Shown here in pieces: positions 35,216 to 43,273 of a DNA stretch of 64,000 nt. The notes beneath the pieces are model-generated. The model had not been told where the DNA came from. It did no database searches and saw only the letters and a list, made by a program, of their open reading frames with translations. The stretch is from Actinomycetes bacterium (lineage in GTDB: Bacteria > Actinomycetota > Actinomycetes > S36-B12 > CAIYMF01): positions 1 to 64,000 of the forward strand of contig JAKOVT010000077.1 in the NCBI GenBank assembly GCA_029781935.1, given 5' to 3'. Position 1 is the first letter of the stretch. Each line of letters begins with the position of its first letter. Made by a program: the position numbers and the translations under genes.

Positions 35216-36049
35216 ATGCCGGAGATCCGTCACGTCACCGACGCCGAACGCGCCGCCTTCGCCACCGACGGTGTCGTCTGCCTACGCGGCGCGCTCGATC
35301 CCGCCACGGTCGCGGGGATGGCGGAACCGGTCGAGGTCGCGCTCAGGTCCCGGGCCATGGCCGACCTCTCGGCACTCGGCGGCGACGCGACCGCCGGAGG
35401 GCGGTTCGCGGGCGGCGTCGACCACTGGAAGGAGCTGCCGGAGTTCGCGACGTTCGCGTGCGAGGGTGATCTGCCCCGCCTCGTCGCCGAGCTGCTCGAC
35501 TCGCCCGACCTCTGGCTCTACGAGGACAGCGTGCTGGTGAAGGAGCCGAACACCCCCGCCCGTACGGTGTGGCACCAGGACCTCGGCTACTTCCACGTCG
35601 CCGGCGAGCACCTGGCCACCACCTGGTGCCCGCTCGACCCGGCGACCCCCGAGTCCGGCGCGGTCCGCTACGCGCGCGGCTCGCACCGGTGGGATGCCAC
35701 CTACCGGCCCAACCTCTTCGTCACCGAGGACCCGATCCCCGACACGGTGGGCGAGGTCGTCCCCGACGTCGATGCGCTCGTCGCAGCCGGTGAGGCCGAG
35801 ATCGTCACGTTCAGCACCGCGCCCGGCGACGTCGTGGTCCACCACGCGCGGACCCTGCACGCCGCCGGTGGCAACACGTCGGCCACCGCGCGTCGACGCG
35901 TCGTCTCGGTGCGGTACGTGGGCGCCGACGCCCGGACGCTGATCCGGCCCGGCGCGCCGAGGAAGCCGCACCAGCAGACCTGGCCCGACGGCGCGCCGTT
36001 CACCGACCTCGACCCGGCCGACCACCCTCGGGTGTGGCCGGCCGGGTGA
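35216..36049 (+). CDS. phytanoyl-CoA dioxygenase (PhyH) family protein
   Basis: Fe(II)/2-oxoglutarate-dependent oxygenase of 277 residues. The iron ligands are visible: His120 and Asp122 in VWHQDLGYF and His215 in ARTLHAAGGN, with Arg residues just after it for 2-oxoglutarate. The central SGAVRYARGSHRWD segment is typical of PhyH. It would hydroxylate an acyl-CoA or other hydrophobic substrate, consistent with the acyl-CoA ligase 11 bases upstream. A TAGAGT hexamer that includes the ligase stop lies 8 bases before its ATG, so it might also have its own transcript. Confidence 0.9.
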   Translation: MPEIRHVTDAERAAFATDGVVCLRGALDPATVAGMAEPVEVALRSRAMADLSALGGDATAGGRFAGGVDHWKELPEFATFACEGDLPRLVAELLDSPDLWLYEDSVLVKEPNTPARTVWHQDLGYFHVAGEHLATTWCPLDPATPESGAVRYARGSHRWDATYRPNLFVTEDPIPDTVGEVVPDVDALVAAGEAEIVTFSTAPGDVVVHHARTLHAAGGNTSATARRRVVSVRYVGADARTLIRPGAPRKPHQQTWPDGAPFTDLDPADHPRVWPAG

Positions 36050-36061
36050 GGCCGCGGTCCG

Positions 36062-36676
36062 CTACGGCAGGTCGACGGGGATCAGGACCCGGGTGATGCC
36101 GTGGATCACACCGTTCCCCGTCTTCTGGTTCAGCTCGAAGAGGTTGAGCCGCGGGTTGCGGAGGTCGGGGTCCTTGTCGACGAGCTTGAAGAGCCGGACG
36201 CCGATCGTCTCGCCCAGCAGCGACGTCAGCGTGTGGCTCGTCACCACGTCGTACGGGCTCAGCCGTCCCGCGACGACGTGGTACAGCAGGACGTTCCTGA
36301 GGACCGGGATCGGGTCGCCGTGGTTGAGGTTCCCGAGCGCGGTGGCGAGGAAGTTCCACGCGCCCTTCTCACTCGACCCGGTGTAGCCGAGGTCGCGCGC
36401 GGTGCGGATGAACGCCGCGTCGTCCGGCGCGAACACCGTGAGCGACGCCGACGGGTCGGCCAGCGCGCCGTCGAGGCCCGTGGCGAGGACCGCCTTGAGC
36501 AGCAGGTCGTAGTCGTAGGGGTTCCGGTCAGGACCATTGGTGCCGCTCTTCGCGATGACCGCAGCGGCGATGCTCGGCGGTCGGGACGACGACGTTCCGG
36601 ACGCGGCGGCCGGCGCCGCGACGGCGACCGTCATCACACCGGCGACGAGCGTCGCGATCAGGGACTTGCGCTTCAT
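36062..36676 (-). CDS. secreted fasciclin (FAS1) domain protein
   Basis: A 204-residue exported protein with one FAS1 domain. The signal peptide is clear (MKRKSLIATLVAGVMTVAVAAPAAAS, cleavage after AAA). The two conserved FAS1 segments are visible: LTVFAPDDAAFIRTA (H1) and GVIHGITRVLIPVDLP (H2), with YHVVAGRLSPYDVV between them. FAS1 proteins mediate adhesion or bind matrix components. It is a single gene transcribed away from the amidohydrolase at 36820, with which it shares the upstream region. Anchor motifs are absent, so it may be freely secreted. Confidence 0.92.
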   Translation of the reverse strand: MKRKSLIATLVAGVMTVAVAAPAAASGTSSSRPPSIAAAVIAKSGTNGPDRNPYDYDLLLKAVLATGLDGALADPSASLTVFAPDDAAFIRTARDLGYTGSSEKGAWNFLATALGNLNHGDPIPVLRNVLLYHVVAGRLSPYDVVTSHTLTSLLGETIGVRLFKLVDKDPDLRNPRLNLFELNQKTGNGVIHGITRVLIPVDLP

Positions 36677-36796
36677 GGGAGCCTCCAGCGGAGTCGGATC
36701 CGGACGTGCGTCCGGCTCGGTGTTTCCGACGGCTTCGCCCGTCCGCCCGCTCGTGGATGCACTCGATACGGAAGATCCTCCCCGGCCGGCGGCACG

Positions 36797-36813
36797 AGAA
36801 CCGGTTCTAATAT
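36797..36813 (+). promoter_or_regulatory. KstR-like palindrome overlapping a leaderless promoter
   Basis: AGAACCGGTTCT (36797-36808) is a perfect 12-bp palindrome and fits the known KstR consensus TNNAACNNGTTNNA at 13 of 14 positions. It runs into TAATAT (36808-36813), a good -10, which is followed by 6 bases and then the ATG at 36820, so transcription would start on the start codon. No Shine-Dalgarno is present. Confidence 0.55.
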
Positions 36814-36819
36814 CGGCCC

Positions 36820-38004
36820 ATGACCGAGTACGCGGGCCCCGTCTTCGACGCCGACAACCACTACTACGAGGCGCTCGACGCCTTCACCCGGCACCTCGAC
36901 CCGCGCCTCGGCCCGCGCTGCGTGCAGTGGTGCGACATCGACGGCCGCAAGTACCAGGTCGTCGGCGGCCGGGTGAGCCGGGTGGTCACGAACCCCACGT
37001 TCGACCCGATCGCGAAGGCCGGCGCGATGCACGAGTACTTCCGCGGGAACCCGGACGGCCGCAACCCGCTCGAGTTCCTCCGCGAGCGCGAGCCCATCCG
37101 ACCCGAGTACCGCGACCGCGACGCACGTGTCCGGGTGATCAAGGAGCAGGGCCTCGAGGGATCGTGGATGTTCCCCACCCTCGGCATGCTCTACGAGGAG
37201 CTGCTGCTGCCCGACGTCGAGGCGTTCACGCTCACCTTCACCGCGTTCAACCGGTGGGTCGAGGAGGACTGGGGCTTCGACTACCAGGACACGATCTACG
37301 CCGCGCCGTACTTCTCGCTCGCGGATCCACGATGGGCCGTCTCGGAGCTCGAGTGGGCGATCGACAAGGGTGCGCGTCTGATCGTCATGCGCCCGGCGGC
37401 GCAGTTCACCGCCAACGGCCCGCGGACGCCCGGCAGCCCCGAGTTCGACCCGTTCTGGGCCCGGGTACAGGAGGCCGGCCTGACCGTCGTCGTGCACGCC
37501 GGTGACAGCGGGTACTCCGGTAACGGCTACTTCGACGACAAGTTCACCGCGAACTTCTCGGGCCAGAACATGGGTCCCACGATCAAGATGCTGCAGTTCG
37601 AGCGCGCAGTCTTCGACTTCCTCGCGTCACTCGTGTTCGACCGGTTCTTCACGCGCTTCCCGGGCATCCGCCTCGCGAGCGTCGAGAACGGCAGCGAGTT
37701 CCTCCCGGACCTGTTCCGCAAGCTGCGGTCGCAGCACCGCCGCATTCCCGGCTTCTTCCCCGAGGACCCCACCGAGACGTTCAAGCGCAACGTGTGGATC
37801 AACCCGTTCTGGGAGGACGATCCGTACGAGATCGCGGACCTCATGGGCACCGACCGCGTGATCTTCGGATCCGACTGGCCCCACATCGAGGGGATGCCAC
37901 ACCCGCGTGACTACGAGGTGGAGCTCAAGGAGTTCGACCAGGACGCGCAGCGCCTGATCCTCCACGACAACGCCGTCGAGCTCACCGAGCTCGCCCCTCG
38001 CTGA
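36820..38004 (+). CDS. amidohydrolase family 2 (metal-dependent hydrolase/decarboxylase)
   Basis: A 394-residue TIM-barrel protein of the amidohydrolase-2 type, which includes ACMSD-like decarboxylases. Visible: the N-terminal FDADNHYYE (a DxDxH variant), VVVHAGDSGYSGNG with the His of strand 5, LASVENGSEFLPDLFRKL and FGSDWPHIEGMPHP with the active-site Asp. Similar proteins are abundant in lipid and steroid degraders. The site at 36797-36813 suggests control by a KstR-type repressor and a leaderless mRNA. The substrate is unknown. It stands alone on the plus strand. Confidence 0.9.
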   Translation: MTEYAGPVFDADNHYYEALDAFTRHLDPRLGPRCVQWCDIDGRKYQVVGGRVSRVVTNPTFDPIAKAGAMHEYFRGNPDGRNPLEFLREREPIRPEYRDRDARVRVIKEQGLEGSWMFPTLGMLYEELLLPDVEAFTLTFTAFNRWVEEDWGFDYQDTIYAAPYFSLADPRWAVSELEWAIDKGARLIVMRPAAQFTANGPRTPGSPEFDPFWARVQEAGLTVVVHAGDSGYSGNGYFDDKFTANFSGQNMGPTIKMLQFERAVFDFLASLVFDRFFTRFPGIRLASVENGSEFLPDLFRKLRSQHRRIPGFFPEDPTETFKRNVWINPFWEDDPYEIADLMGTDRVIFGSDWPHIEGMPHPRDYEVELKEFDQDAQRLILHDNAVELTELAPR

Positions 38005-38072
38005 CCCGTCCGGCGCGTCGCGTCGTCGCACGGGGTCGTCCGGTCGACTGCACATCCACCGCGTCGCGCGGC

Positions 38073-38747
38073 TCAGCCGGGCGTCACCGAGACCGAGTCG
38101 AGCAGCTCGTCGACCTGACGCCGGACCTCGGGCGGAGCGTCGGCCCGGATGACGACCGAGACGATGAGGTCGCGACCTCCCTCCGTGAAGGTCGTTCCGC
38201 GCGTCTCCATCCCTTCGAGCGCGCACAGCGGTCGCCACGCCGCGTCGGCGACGGACCGCGGCCGCTCGGGCGGTGGATCGAAGGTCGCCCCACCGCTGAG
38301 GTCGCCGATCCAGACGAACGCGCCACCCGTGCGCGCCGCGTCGACCCCGGCCTCCGGGATCTCGCTGGGGCAGGCAGCGTGGTTCGCCCCGTCGTGAGGG
38401 ACGTCGGCAATCGGTGCGTCGGCGAGGGCCAGCACCTCGCGGGGGCTGTGCAACCAGGGTGCGGTCGGGACCCGCGACCGGTACCAACCGTCGGGGAGCA
38501 CCACCGACACACCGTCGCGTCCGGTCCGGACCTCCGCCGCCGCCGTCGAGGTCGGCGATGGAGTCGCCCGACCGGAGCGACGCGTCGCGAACGCGACCGC
38601 TCCCGCGACCACGAGGACGGCGATCAGACCCGCGGCGACCGCGACGAGCGGCATCCGTACCCGCGCCGCCGGCGGCGGCGTGACGCGTGGGTCCCGACCC
38701 GGACGCATCGCGGCGCGCTCCAGCAGGGTCGAGAGCTCGTCGGTCAC
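38073..38747 (-). CDS. membrane-anchored protein coupled to a sigma factor, possible anti-sigma factor
   Basis: A 224-residue protein with a short cytoplasmic N-terminus (VTDELSTLLERAAMRPGRDPR), one transmembrane helix (MPLVAVAAGLIAVLVVAGAVAFA) and an extracellular domain of about 150 residues with three Cys. Its GTG overlaps the stop of the sigma-factor gene as GTGA, the usual arrangement for an anti-sigma factor. The N-terminal part is short and lacks the HxxxCxxC zinc motif, so it would be an unconventional one; the outer domain could sense a signal. No domain name is assigned. Confidence 0.75.
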   Translation of the reverse strand: MTDELSTLLERAAMRPGRDPRVTPPPAARVRMPLVAVAAGLIAVLVVAGAVAFATRRSGRATPSPTSTAAAEVRTGRDGVSVVLPDGWYRSRVPTAPWLHSPREVLALADAPIADVPHDGANHAACPSEIPEAGVDAARTGGAFVWIGDLSGGATFDPPPERPRSVADAAWRPLCALEGMETRGTTFTEGGRDLIVSVVIRADAPPEVRRQVDELLDSVSVTPG

Positions 38748-39244
38748 GAGTCCTCCCCGATGATCCCGGTGGCGCGGAGCCGCGCGAGGGCCCGGCGCGT
38801 CCGGGTCTTCACGGTCGCCTCCGGGCAGCCCAGCGCGTCCGCGGTCTCCGCCACGGAGAGCCCGAGGTAGTACCGGCACACGACCACGGACCGTTCGTGC
38901 GGCGGCAGCTCGGCGACGGCCGCCCGGACGGCGAGCACGTCGGCGGGATCCGGTGTGGGCGCCTCGGCACGGACGAGTCGGTGCGCGCGACGTGCGGCTC
39001 GCAGCCGCCGGTGGTGCGAGTTCGCGAGGTTGAAGGCGACGCGGTGCACCCAGCCGGCGGGGCTGTCGAGGGTGCGCACGGTCTCCCAGTGCCGGCACGT
39101 CCGGGCGACGGCCTCCTGCGCCAACTCCTCGGCGAGCTCGCGCCCGCCGACCTGCAGACTGAGCGCGCCGACCAGACGGGGCCAGACGGCACGGCAGAAC
39201 GCATCGAGGTCATCCGGAACCTCCCCGGCTCGGGTGGATCTCAC
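38744..39244 (-). CDS. SigE-type ECF sigma factor
   Basis: RNA polymerase sigma factor of about 166 residues, ECF class. Region 2 is seen as LDAFCRAVWPRLVGALSLQVGGRELAEELAQEAVART-type sequence with GWVHRVAFNLANSHHRR, region 4 as LPPHERSVVVCRYYLGLSVAETADALGCPEATVKTRTRRALARLR. Start is taken as the GTG at 39244; a longer frame exists but its extra residues are Arg/Pro-rich. It is coupled to the membrane protein that follows (GTGA) and lies 32 bases after the NUDIX gene. Likely controls a stress or envelope response. Confidence 0.9.
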   Translation of the reverse strand: MRSTRAGEVPDDLDAFCRAVWPRLVGALSLQVGGRELAEELAQEAVARTCRHWETVRTLDSPAGWVHRVAFNLANSHHRRLRAARRAHRLVRAEAPTPDPADVLAVRAAVAELPPHERSVVVCRYYLGLSVAETADALGCPEATVKTRTRRALARLRATGIIGEDS

Positions 39245-39276
39245 GGAGTGAAGACGCCCGAGACCGTCGGGAGGTT

Positions 39277-39735
39277 TCACACCGCCGGGAGCTCGACGAG
39301 TCGCTCCACGAGGCGCTCGGGGTAGAAGGTCTCGTCGCTCGACGCGATCTCGGCGGGGGTCCACCAACGGTGTCCGTGCACGGCCCGGCGCTCGACCTCG
39401 GTCCAGCCGTCGGTCACGACGTCGAACCGGTCGACCCGAACCGAGAAGAAGAACTCGGTCTGGTGGTAGTGCTCGCCCTCGAAGTCGAACTCCGCGACGC
39501 GTTCGAAGACGACCGGGCCGAGATCATCGACGACGAGTCCGGTCTCCTCGCGCAGCTCCCGGCGCGCCGCGTCCTCGGCCGACTCCCCGGCGTCCAGTCC
39601 CCCGCCCGGCGTGAACCACCACGAGCCCGCCTCGGGCCGGTGCGGATCACCACCGCGGAGCAGCAGCACCGCGCCGTCGTGGTCGACGACCAGGACGCGC
39701 GCCGCGACGCGGTCGCGCACCGGACCGGCGCTCAC
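39277..39735 (-). CDS. NUDIX hydrolase
   Basis: A 152-residue NUDIX enzyme that cleaves a nucleoside diphosphate linked to another moiety. The complete box is visible: GGLDAGESAEDAARRELREETGL matches G-x5-E-x7-R-E-U-x-E-E-x-G (given here in its family pattern). The neighbouring SWWFTPGGG and YHQTEFFFSVRVD are typical. The exact nucleotide substrate is unknown. Its GTG start at 39735 overlaps the stop of the upstream DinB-like gene as GTGA. Confidence 0.92.
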   Translation of the reverse strand: MSAGPVRDRVAARVLVVDHDGAVLLLRGGDPHRPEAGSWWFTPGGGLDAGESAEDAARRELREETGLVVDDLGPVVFERVAEFDFEGEHYHQTEFFFSVRVDRFDVVTDGWTEVERRAVHGHRWWTPAEIASSDETFYPERLVERLVELPAV

Positions 39736-40565
39736 TCGGGGCGGACCAGCAACGGCGCGATCGGCGCGAACAGGCCGCGGGCGAGATCGAGGTCGCCCGA
39801 ACAGGTCACGGCGCGGTCGAGGTCCGGCGCGTCGAGACCCCGCCCGACGAGGCGATTGACCGCGCCGTCCGCCACGCTGATCGTGCCGTCGGCGTCGGTC
39901 CCGCCCGCGTCGACCGCCCATCCGTCGGCCTCACGGGTGAGTACCCAGCGACCGGCGGCGCCGGCCGCGAACGCGACGGTCGCGCCCGCGGGTGGTGCGA
40001 ACTCGCGCGCCCACGCGGCGAGGAGGTGCGCGTGGACCTCGGCCGCCACCGCGAGCAGCTCGCCGTCCACCTCCGGCCGACCGAGCGCGCGCCGGATCTG
40101 CGCCTGATGGATGAACCGCTCCGAGTACTCACGCGCGATCACCTGCCAATAGGGCGAGAGGTCGAGCGTGGCGAAGAACTGCACCGGCTCGCCGCTGATG
40201 GTGTCGAGCCCGACCCCCTCGTAGAAGTCCGCGCTCCACTGCCCGACGAGATCGAGCAGCTCGATCAGGAGCGGCGCGCTGAGGAAGCGAGCGCCCGAGA
40301 CCCAGTGCTCGTTGAAGCCGTCGAGCAGCTCCCGGAACGTGAGGCCGGGGTGGTCCTCGGCGAAGAGCGTGAGCGAGTCGGTCGAGTGGTCGCGCTGGCG
40401 GGTGAGCAGTGAGAGGTCGTCCCCGAGGATGTGCAACGCGAGACCCTTCACCGACCACGCCGGGCACTCCGTCGGCGTCGCCCACTCCTCGTCGGTCAGA
40501 TCGCGCAGCAGTTCGAGCAACGCAGCGCGTTCGGGGCGGAGGAAGGGAGTCAGGTCGAGCGGCAT
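39732..40565 (-). CDS. DinB-like/maleylpyruvate isomerase N-terminal domain protein
   Basis: A 277-residue protein of the mycothiol-dependent/DinB-like four-helix superfamily, common in actinobacteria. Visible: FLRPERAALLELLRDLTDEEWATPTECPAWSVKGLALHILGDDLSLL (first helices with the conserved Trp and His), a second helical pair with IAREYSERFIHQAQIRRALGRP, then an SCP-like C-terminal domain (VGRGLDAPDLDRAVTCSGD). It may use a mycothiol-type cofactor or bind metal; the activity is unknown. Start is the ATG at 40565, with a second ATG 18 bases upstream. It overlaps the NUDIX gene. Confidence 0.85.
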   Translation of the reverse strand: MPLDLTPFLRPERAALLELLRDLTDEEWATPTECPAWSVKGLALHILGDDLSLLTRQRDHSTDSLTLFAEDHPGLTFRELLDGFNEHWVSGARFLSAPLLIELLDLVGQWSADFYEGVGLDTISGEPVQFFATLDLSPYWQVIAREYSERFIHQAQIRRALGRPEVDGELLAVAAEVHAHLLAAWAREFAPPAGATVAFAAGAAGRWVLTREADGWAVDAGGTDADGTISVADGAVNRLVGRGLDAPDLDRAVTCSGDLDLARGLFAPIAPLLVRPE

Positions 40566-40627
40566 CCCGGCATGTTGTCGCATCAGCGGATCACGGGGCA
40601 GAGAATCCGACTGCCGGCAGACTGCGG

Positions 40628-41470
40628 CTACTCGGTCGTCTGGGCGCGGCCGCGCTCCATGATCCCGGCGCGGCGCTTCTCGATCTCGGCCGGATCGAAG
40701 CCCGATCCCTCCCAAGTGCGCGACACCTCGTCCTCGATCCGCCACGCCTCGGCGTCGGTGACGAGCGAGTTGCGGTCGTACGTGGAGAGCATGCGCCGGA
40801 CCGCGACCTGGTCGATCGTGCGACAGTCGGCCGCGAGCTGCCGGGTGTACGGCAGCAGGTCCTCGTGCGGGACGACGTGGTTGACGAGTCCCCACTCGTA
40901 CGCGAGCTGCGCGTCGACGAAGTTGCCGGTGACGCTCATCTCGCGCGCCCGCGCCACGCCGATGCGCTGCGGCAACAGGACCGTGAGCCCCCAACCCGGC
41001 ATCACCCCCACGCGCGCGTGCGTGTCGGCGAAGCGGGCGTGCTCGGATGCGATCAGGAAGTCGCAGGCGAGCGCGAGCTCGAGGCCACCGGTCACCGCGA
41101 CGCCGTTCACCGCGCCGATGAGGAGCTTCGTCCGCGGCGGGAGCGCGCCCCGCCACGGCAGCCGACCCTCCCCGCTCCGCCCGCCCATGTCCATGCTCTC
41201 GAGGCCCGACCCCTCCGGGGGCCCGGACCGCAGGTCGTCGCCGGTCGCGGCGCCGGCGCCGATCTCCTTCAGGTCGACCCCGGCCGAGAACGCGGGATCG
41301 GCGCCGGTGAGGATCATCACGTCGACGTCGGCGCGGCCTTCGCACTCCTGCACCAGCTTCGGCAGCGTCCGTCGCACGTGCGCGTTCAGCGCGTTGCGCG
41401 CCTGCGGCCGGTTGAGGGTGATGGTGGCGACGCCGTCGGTGACGGCGAGGAGGATCTCATCGTCGCTCAT
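40628..41470 (-). CDS. enoyl-CoA hydratase/isomerase family protein (crotonase)
   Basis: Crotonase-fold protein of 280 residues. Oxyanion-hole segments AFSAGVDLKE and GVAVTGGLELALACDFLIA are visible. The first catalytic Glu is kept (in GGLEL), while the second lies in RFADTHARVGVMPGWG, where the hydratase Glu is replaced; this FADTHARVG form is common in actinobacterial EchA paralogues. It should act on acyl-CoA thioesters but not necessarily as a hydratase. The ATG at 41470 follows AGGAGC. It is divergent from the SDR gene, with only 43 bases between the two starts. Confidence 0.92.
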   Translation of the reverse strand: MSDDEILLAVTDGVATITLNRPQARNALNAHVRRTLPKLVQECEGRADVDVMILTGADPAFSAGVDLKEIGAGAATGDDLRSGPPEGSGLESMDMGGRSGEGRLPWRGALPPRTKLLIGAVNGVAVTGGLELALACDFLIASEHARFADTHARVGVMPGWGLTVLLPQRIGVARAREMSVTGNFVDAQLAYEWGLVNHVVPHEDLLPYTRQLAADCRTIDQVAVRRMLSTYDRNSLVTDAEAWRIEDEVSRTWEGSGFDPAEIEKRRAGIMERGRAQTTE

Positions 41471-41500
41471 GACACAGCTCCTGGGGAGGCGGGGAAGCCG

Positions 41501-41506
41501 TACTCT
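41501..41506 (+). promoter_or_regulatory. possible leaderless -10 element (TACTCT)
   Basis: TACTCT fits TANNNT and is followed by 7 bases and the ATG at 41514. No Shine-Dalgarno precedes the SDR gene. The 43-base gap between divergent genes must hold both promoters. Confidence 0.35.
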
Positions 41507-41513
41507 GCCACGC

Positions 41514-42317
41514 ATGATCCAGGACCGTTTCGACCTCACCGACCGCGTCGCGATCGTCACCGGCGCAGGGAAGGGCATCGGCGCCGGCTGCGCGCTCGCG
41601 CTCGCCGAGGCGGGGGCCGACGTGGCGCTCGCGGCCCGCACCGAGGCCGATCTCCAGACCGTCGCCGCGCAGGTGCGCGAGCGGGGCCGGCGCGCGATCG
41701 TCGTCCCCACCGACGTCACCGACGCCGATGCGCTCGGCCGACTCGTCGATCGCACCGTCGGCGAGCTCGGCCGGATCGACGTGCTCGTGAACAACGCGGG
41801 CGGGTGGGATCCCCGCCCCGTGACGTCCACCAGCCCGCGCAACCTCGAAGCGGCGTTCAAGTTCAACGTGGTCGCGGCGTACACGCTCACGCAGCTCGCG
41901 CTCCCCCACCTCGTCGACCACGGCAACGGGAGCGTCGTCAACATCTCGTCGCGAGCGGCGAGCATGGTGCAGCCCTGCTTCGTCGCCTACGCCACCGCCA
42001 AGGCCGCACTCTGCATGATGACGAGAGCGATGGCGCCGGAGCTGGCACCCGCGGTGCGGGTCAACGCCATCGAGGTCGGCGGGGTCGAGACGGCGGCCCT
42101 GGCGCACGTGCTCACCGACGACTCGATCCGGCGGCAGCTGGAGTCGAACACGCCGATGCAGCGAGTCGGCCGGCCGGAGGACATCGCGGCGGCCGTGCTC
42201 TACCTCGCCTCCGACGCGTCGAGCTGGGTCACCGGCAAGATCTTCGAGATCGACGGCGGGGTCGAGTCCCCCGCGTTCACCATTCCCTTCGAACCACTCC
42301 GGGGTTCCACCACCTGA
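41514..42317 (+). CDS. short-chain dehydrogenase/reductase (SDR)
   Basis: Classical NAD(P)-dependent SDR of 267 residues. Visible: cofactor motif TGAGKGIG at residues 16-23, NNAG at 93-96, and the catalytic Ser146, Tyr159 and Lys163 (VVNISSRAAS and VAYATAK). The C-terminal VNAIEVGGVET and VTGKIFEIDGGVE are typical of 3-oxoacyl/7-alpha-hydroxysteroid type enzymes. It would oxidise a hydroxyl or reduce a ketone; the divergent crotonase gene suggests lipid catabolism. Upstream sequence in the same frame belongs to the antisense of neighbouring genes and is not included. Confidence 0.93.
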   Translation: MIQDRFDLTDRVAIVTGAGKGIGAGCALALAEAGADVALAARTEADLQTVAAQVRERGRRAIVVPTDVTDADALGRLVDRTVGELGRIDVLVNNAGGWDPRPVTSTSPRNLEAAFKFNVVAAYTLTQLALPHLVDHGNGSVVNISSRAASMVQPCFVAYATAKAALCMMTRAMAPELAPAVRVNAIEVGGVETAALAHVLTDDSIRRQLESNTPMQRVGRPEDIAAAVLYLASDASSWVTGKIFEIDGGVESPAFTIPFEPLRGSTT

Positions 42318-42326
42318 GCACCACGG

Positions 42327-42338
42327 CACCGTACGGTG
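42327..42338. promoter_or_regulatory. 12-bp palindrome upstream of a coiled-coil protein gene
   Basis: CACCGTACGGTG is a perfect palindrome 10 bases after the SDR stop and 33 bases before the GTG at 42372; it overlaps a second short inverted repeat GTGGT/ACCAC. It could be an operator or a weak hairpin. Confidence 0.35.
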
Positions 42339-42371
42339 GTCACCACTTCACCGACGGTGCGAGGGGGCAAG

Positions 42372-43097
42372 GTGGCCAGGAGATCACGGCGTCGCGAGCG
42401 GGCGCGGGCGCTCGACCTCGCCGTGCAGAGCGCCGAGACGGCCCGGCTCCAGGTCGAGTCGCTCCGCACCGAGCTCCAGTCCCTGCACCACGAGTTCGCG
42501 CGCCGTGACGTCGAGATGCTCAGTGCGCTGAGCCGCCTCACCCACGCCACCTCGGCGCTGCAGCGGGCGACCGAGCGCGACCTCGAGGACCGGACCCGCC
42601 TCGCCCGGGCGGTCGAGCTGCTGGCGATGTTCGTCGCCGCGCCGCCGGTGGCCGCGGCGACCGCCCCACCGCCGGCGCCGGCGCCCCCGACCGGCGACGC
42701 GGGCCCGACCGTCACGGTCATCGGCGGCAGCGTCGACCCGAGCCGGCCCAACCCGCCACCCGTCCGTCCGCCCAACCGTCCCCAGCCCGACGGGTGGCCG
42801 GACGGGACGCTCCCACCCGCGGCCCACGCGGGCACGATCGACCTGACCGATCTCGCGCCCGACCTACCCCTCGCGCCGGCCACCCGCGCCGAGGCGCCGC
42901 TCGAGTGCTCGGTGCACCTGAAGTTCGGCGACCGTTGGATCGAGGGCTTCCAGATCGAGGAGACACTCAACGGTCCGTTCGGCGTGCAGTTCCGCCTGCG
43001 GCGCCGGGTGGACGGCTGGATCCTCCCGGAGCTCTTCGACGAGTCCGAGGTCCGGGTCTTCACCCAGCCCGTCGTGGACCCCGTCACCCGCGGCTGA
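42372..43097 (+). CDS. coiled-coil protein with Pro-rich linker and conserved C-terminal domain, hypothetical
   Basis: A protein of about 241 residues that I do not recognise. Three parts are visible: a basic and then coiled-coil N-terminus (AVQSAETARLQVESLRTEL, residues about 10-75), a linker rich in Pro, Ala and Gly (80-160), and a compact C-terminal part with ECSVHLKFGDRWIEGFQIEE and FRLRRRVDGWILPELFDE. No signal peptide or membrane helix. The GTG at 42372 is chosen for the GAGGGGG before it; GTG codons at 42336 and 42357 are alternatives. It precedes the glycosidase-like gene on the same strand. Confidence 0.7.
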   Translation: MARRSRRRERARALDLAVQSAETARLQVESLRTELQSLHHEFARRDVEMLSALSRLTHATSALQRATERDLEDRTRLARAVELLAMFVAAPPVAAATAPPPAPAPPTGDAGPTVTVIGGSVDPSRPNPPPVRPPNRPQPDGWPDGTLPPAAHAGTIDLTDLAPDLPLAPATRAEAPLECSVHLKFGDRWIEGFQIEETLNGPFGVQFRLRRRVDGWILPELFDESEVRVFTQPVVDPVTRG

Positions 43098-43273
43098 GCG
43101 GCGGACCTTCCCGAACCTTTACCGGGGGATGCCCGTCCGTCGGCGCGCACCTTGGTAGGCAGTCGGACATCGCCACGACTCTCGACGCGCCTCGTCCGAG
43201 TGCGGACGGGGAGCGTCCGCCGCCCACGACGCGGCGCGACCGGCGCACCTCGCGTCGCCGCCACCGGCGCATC

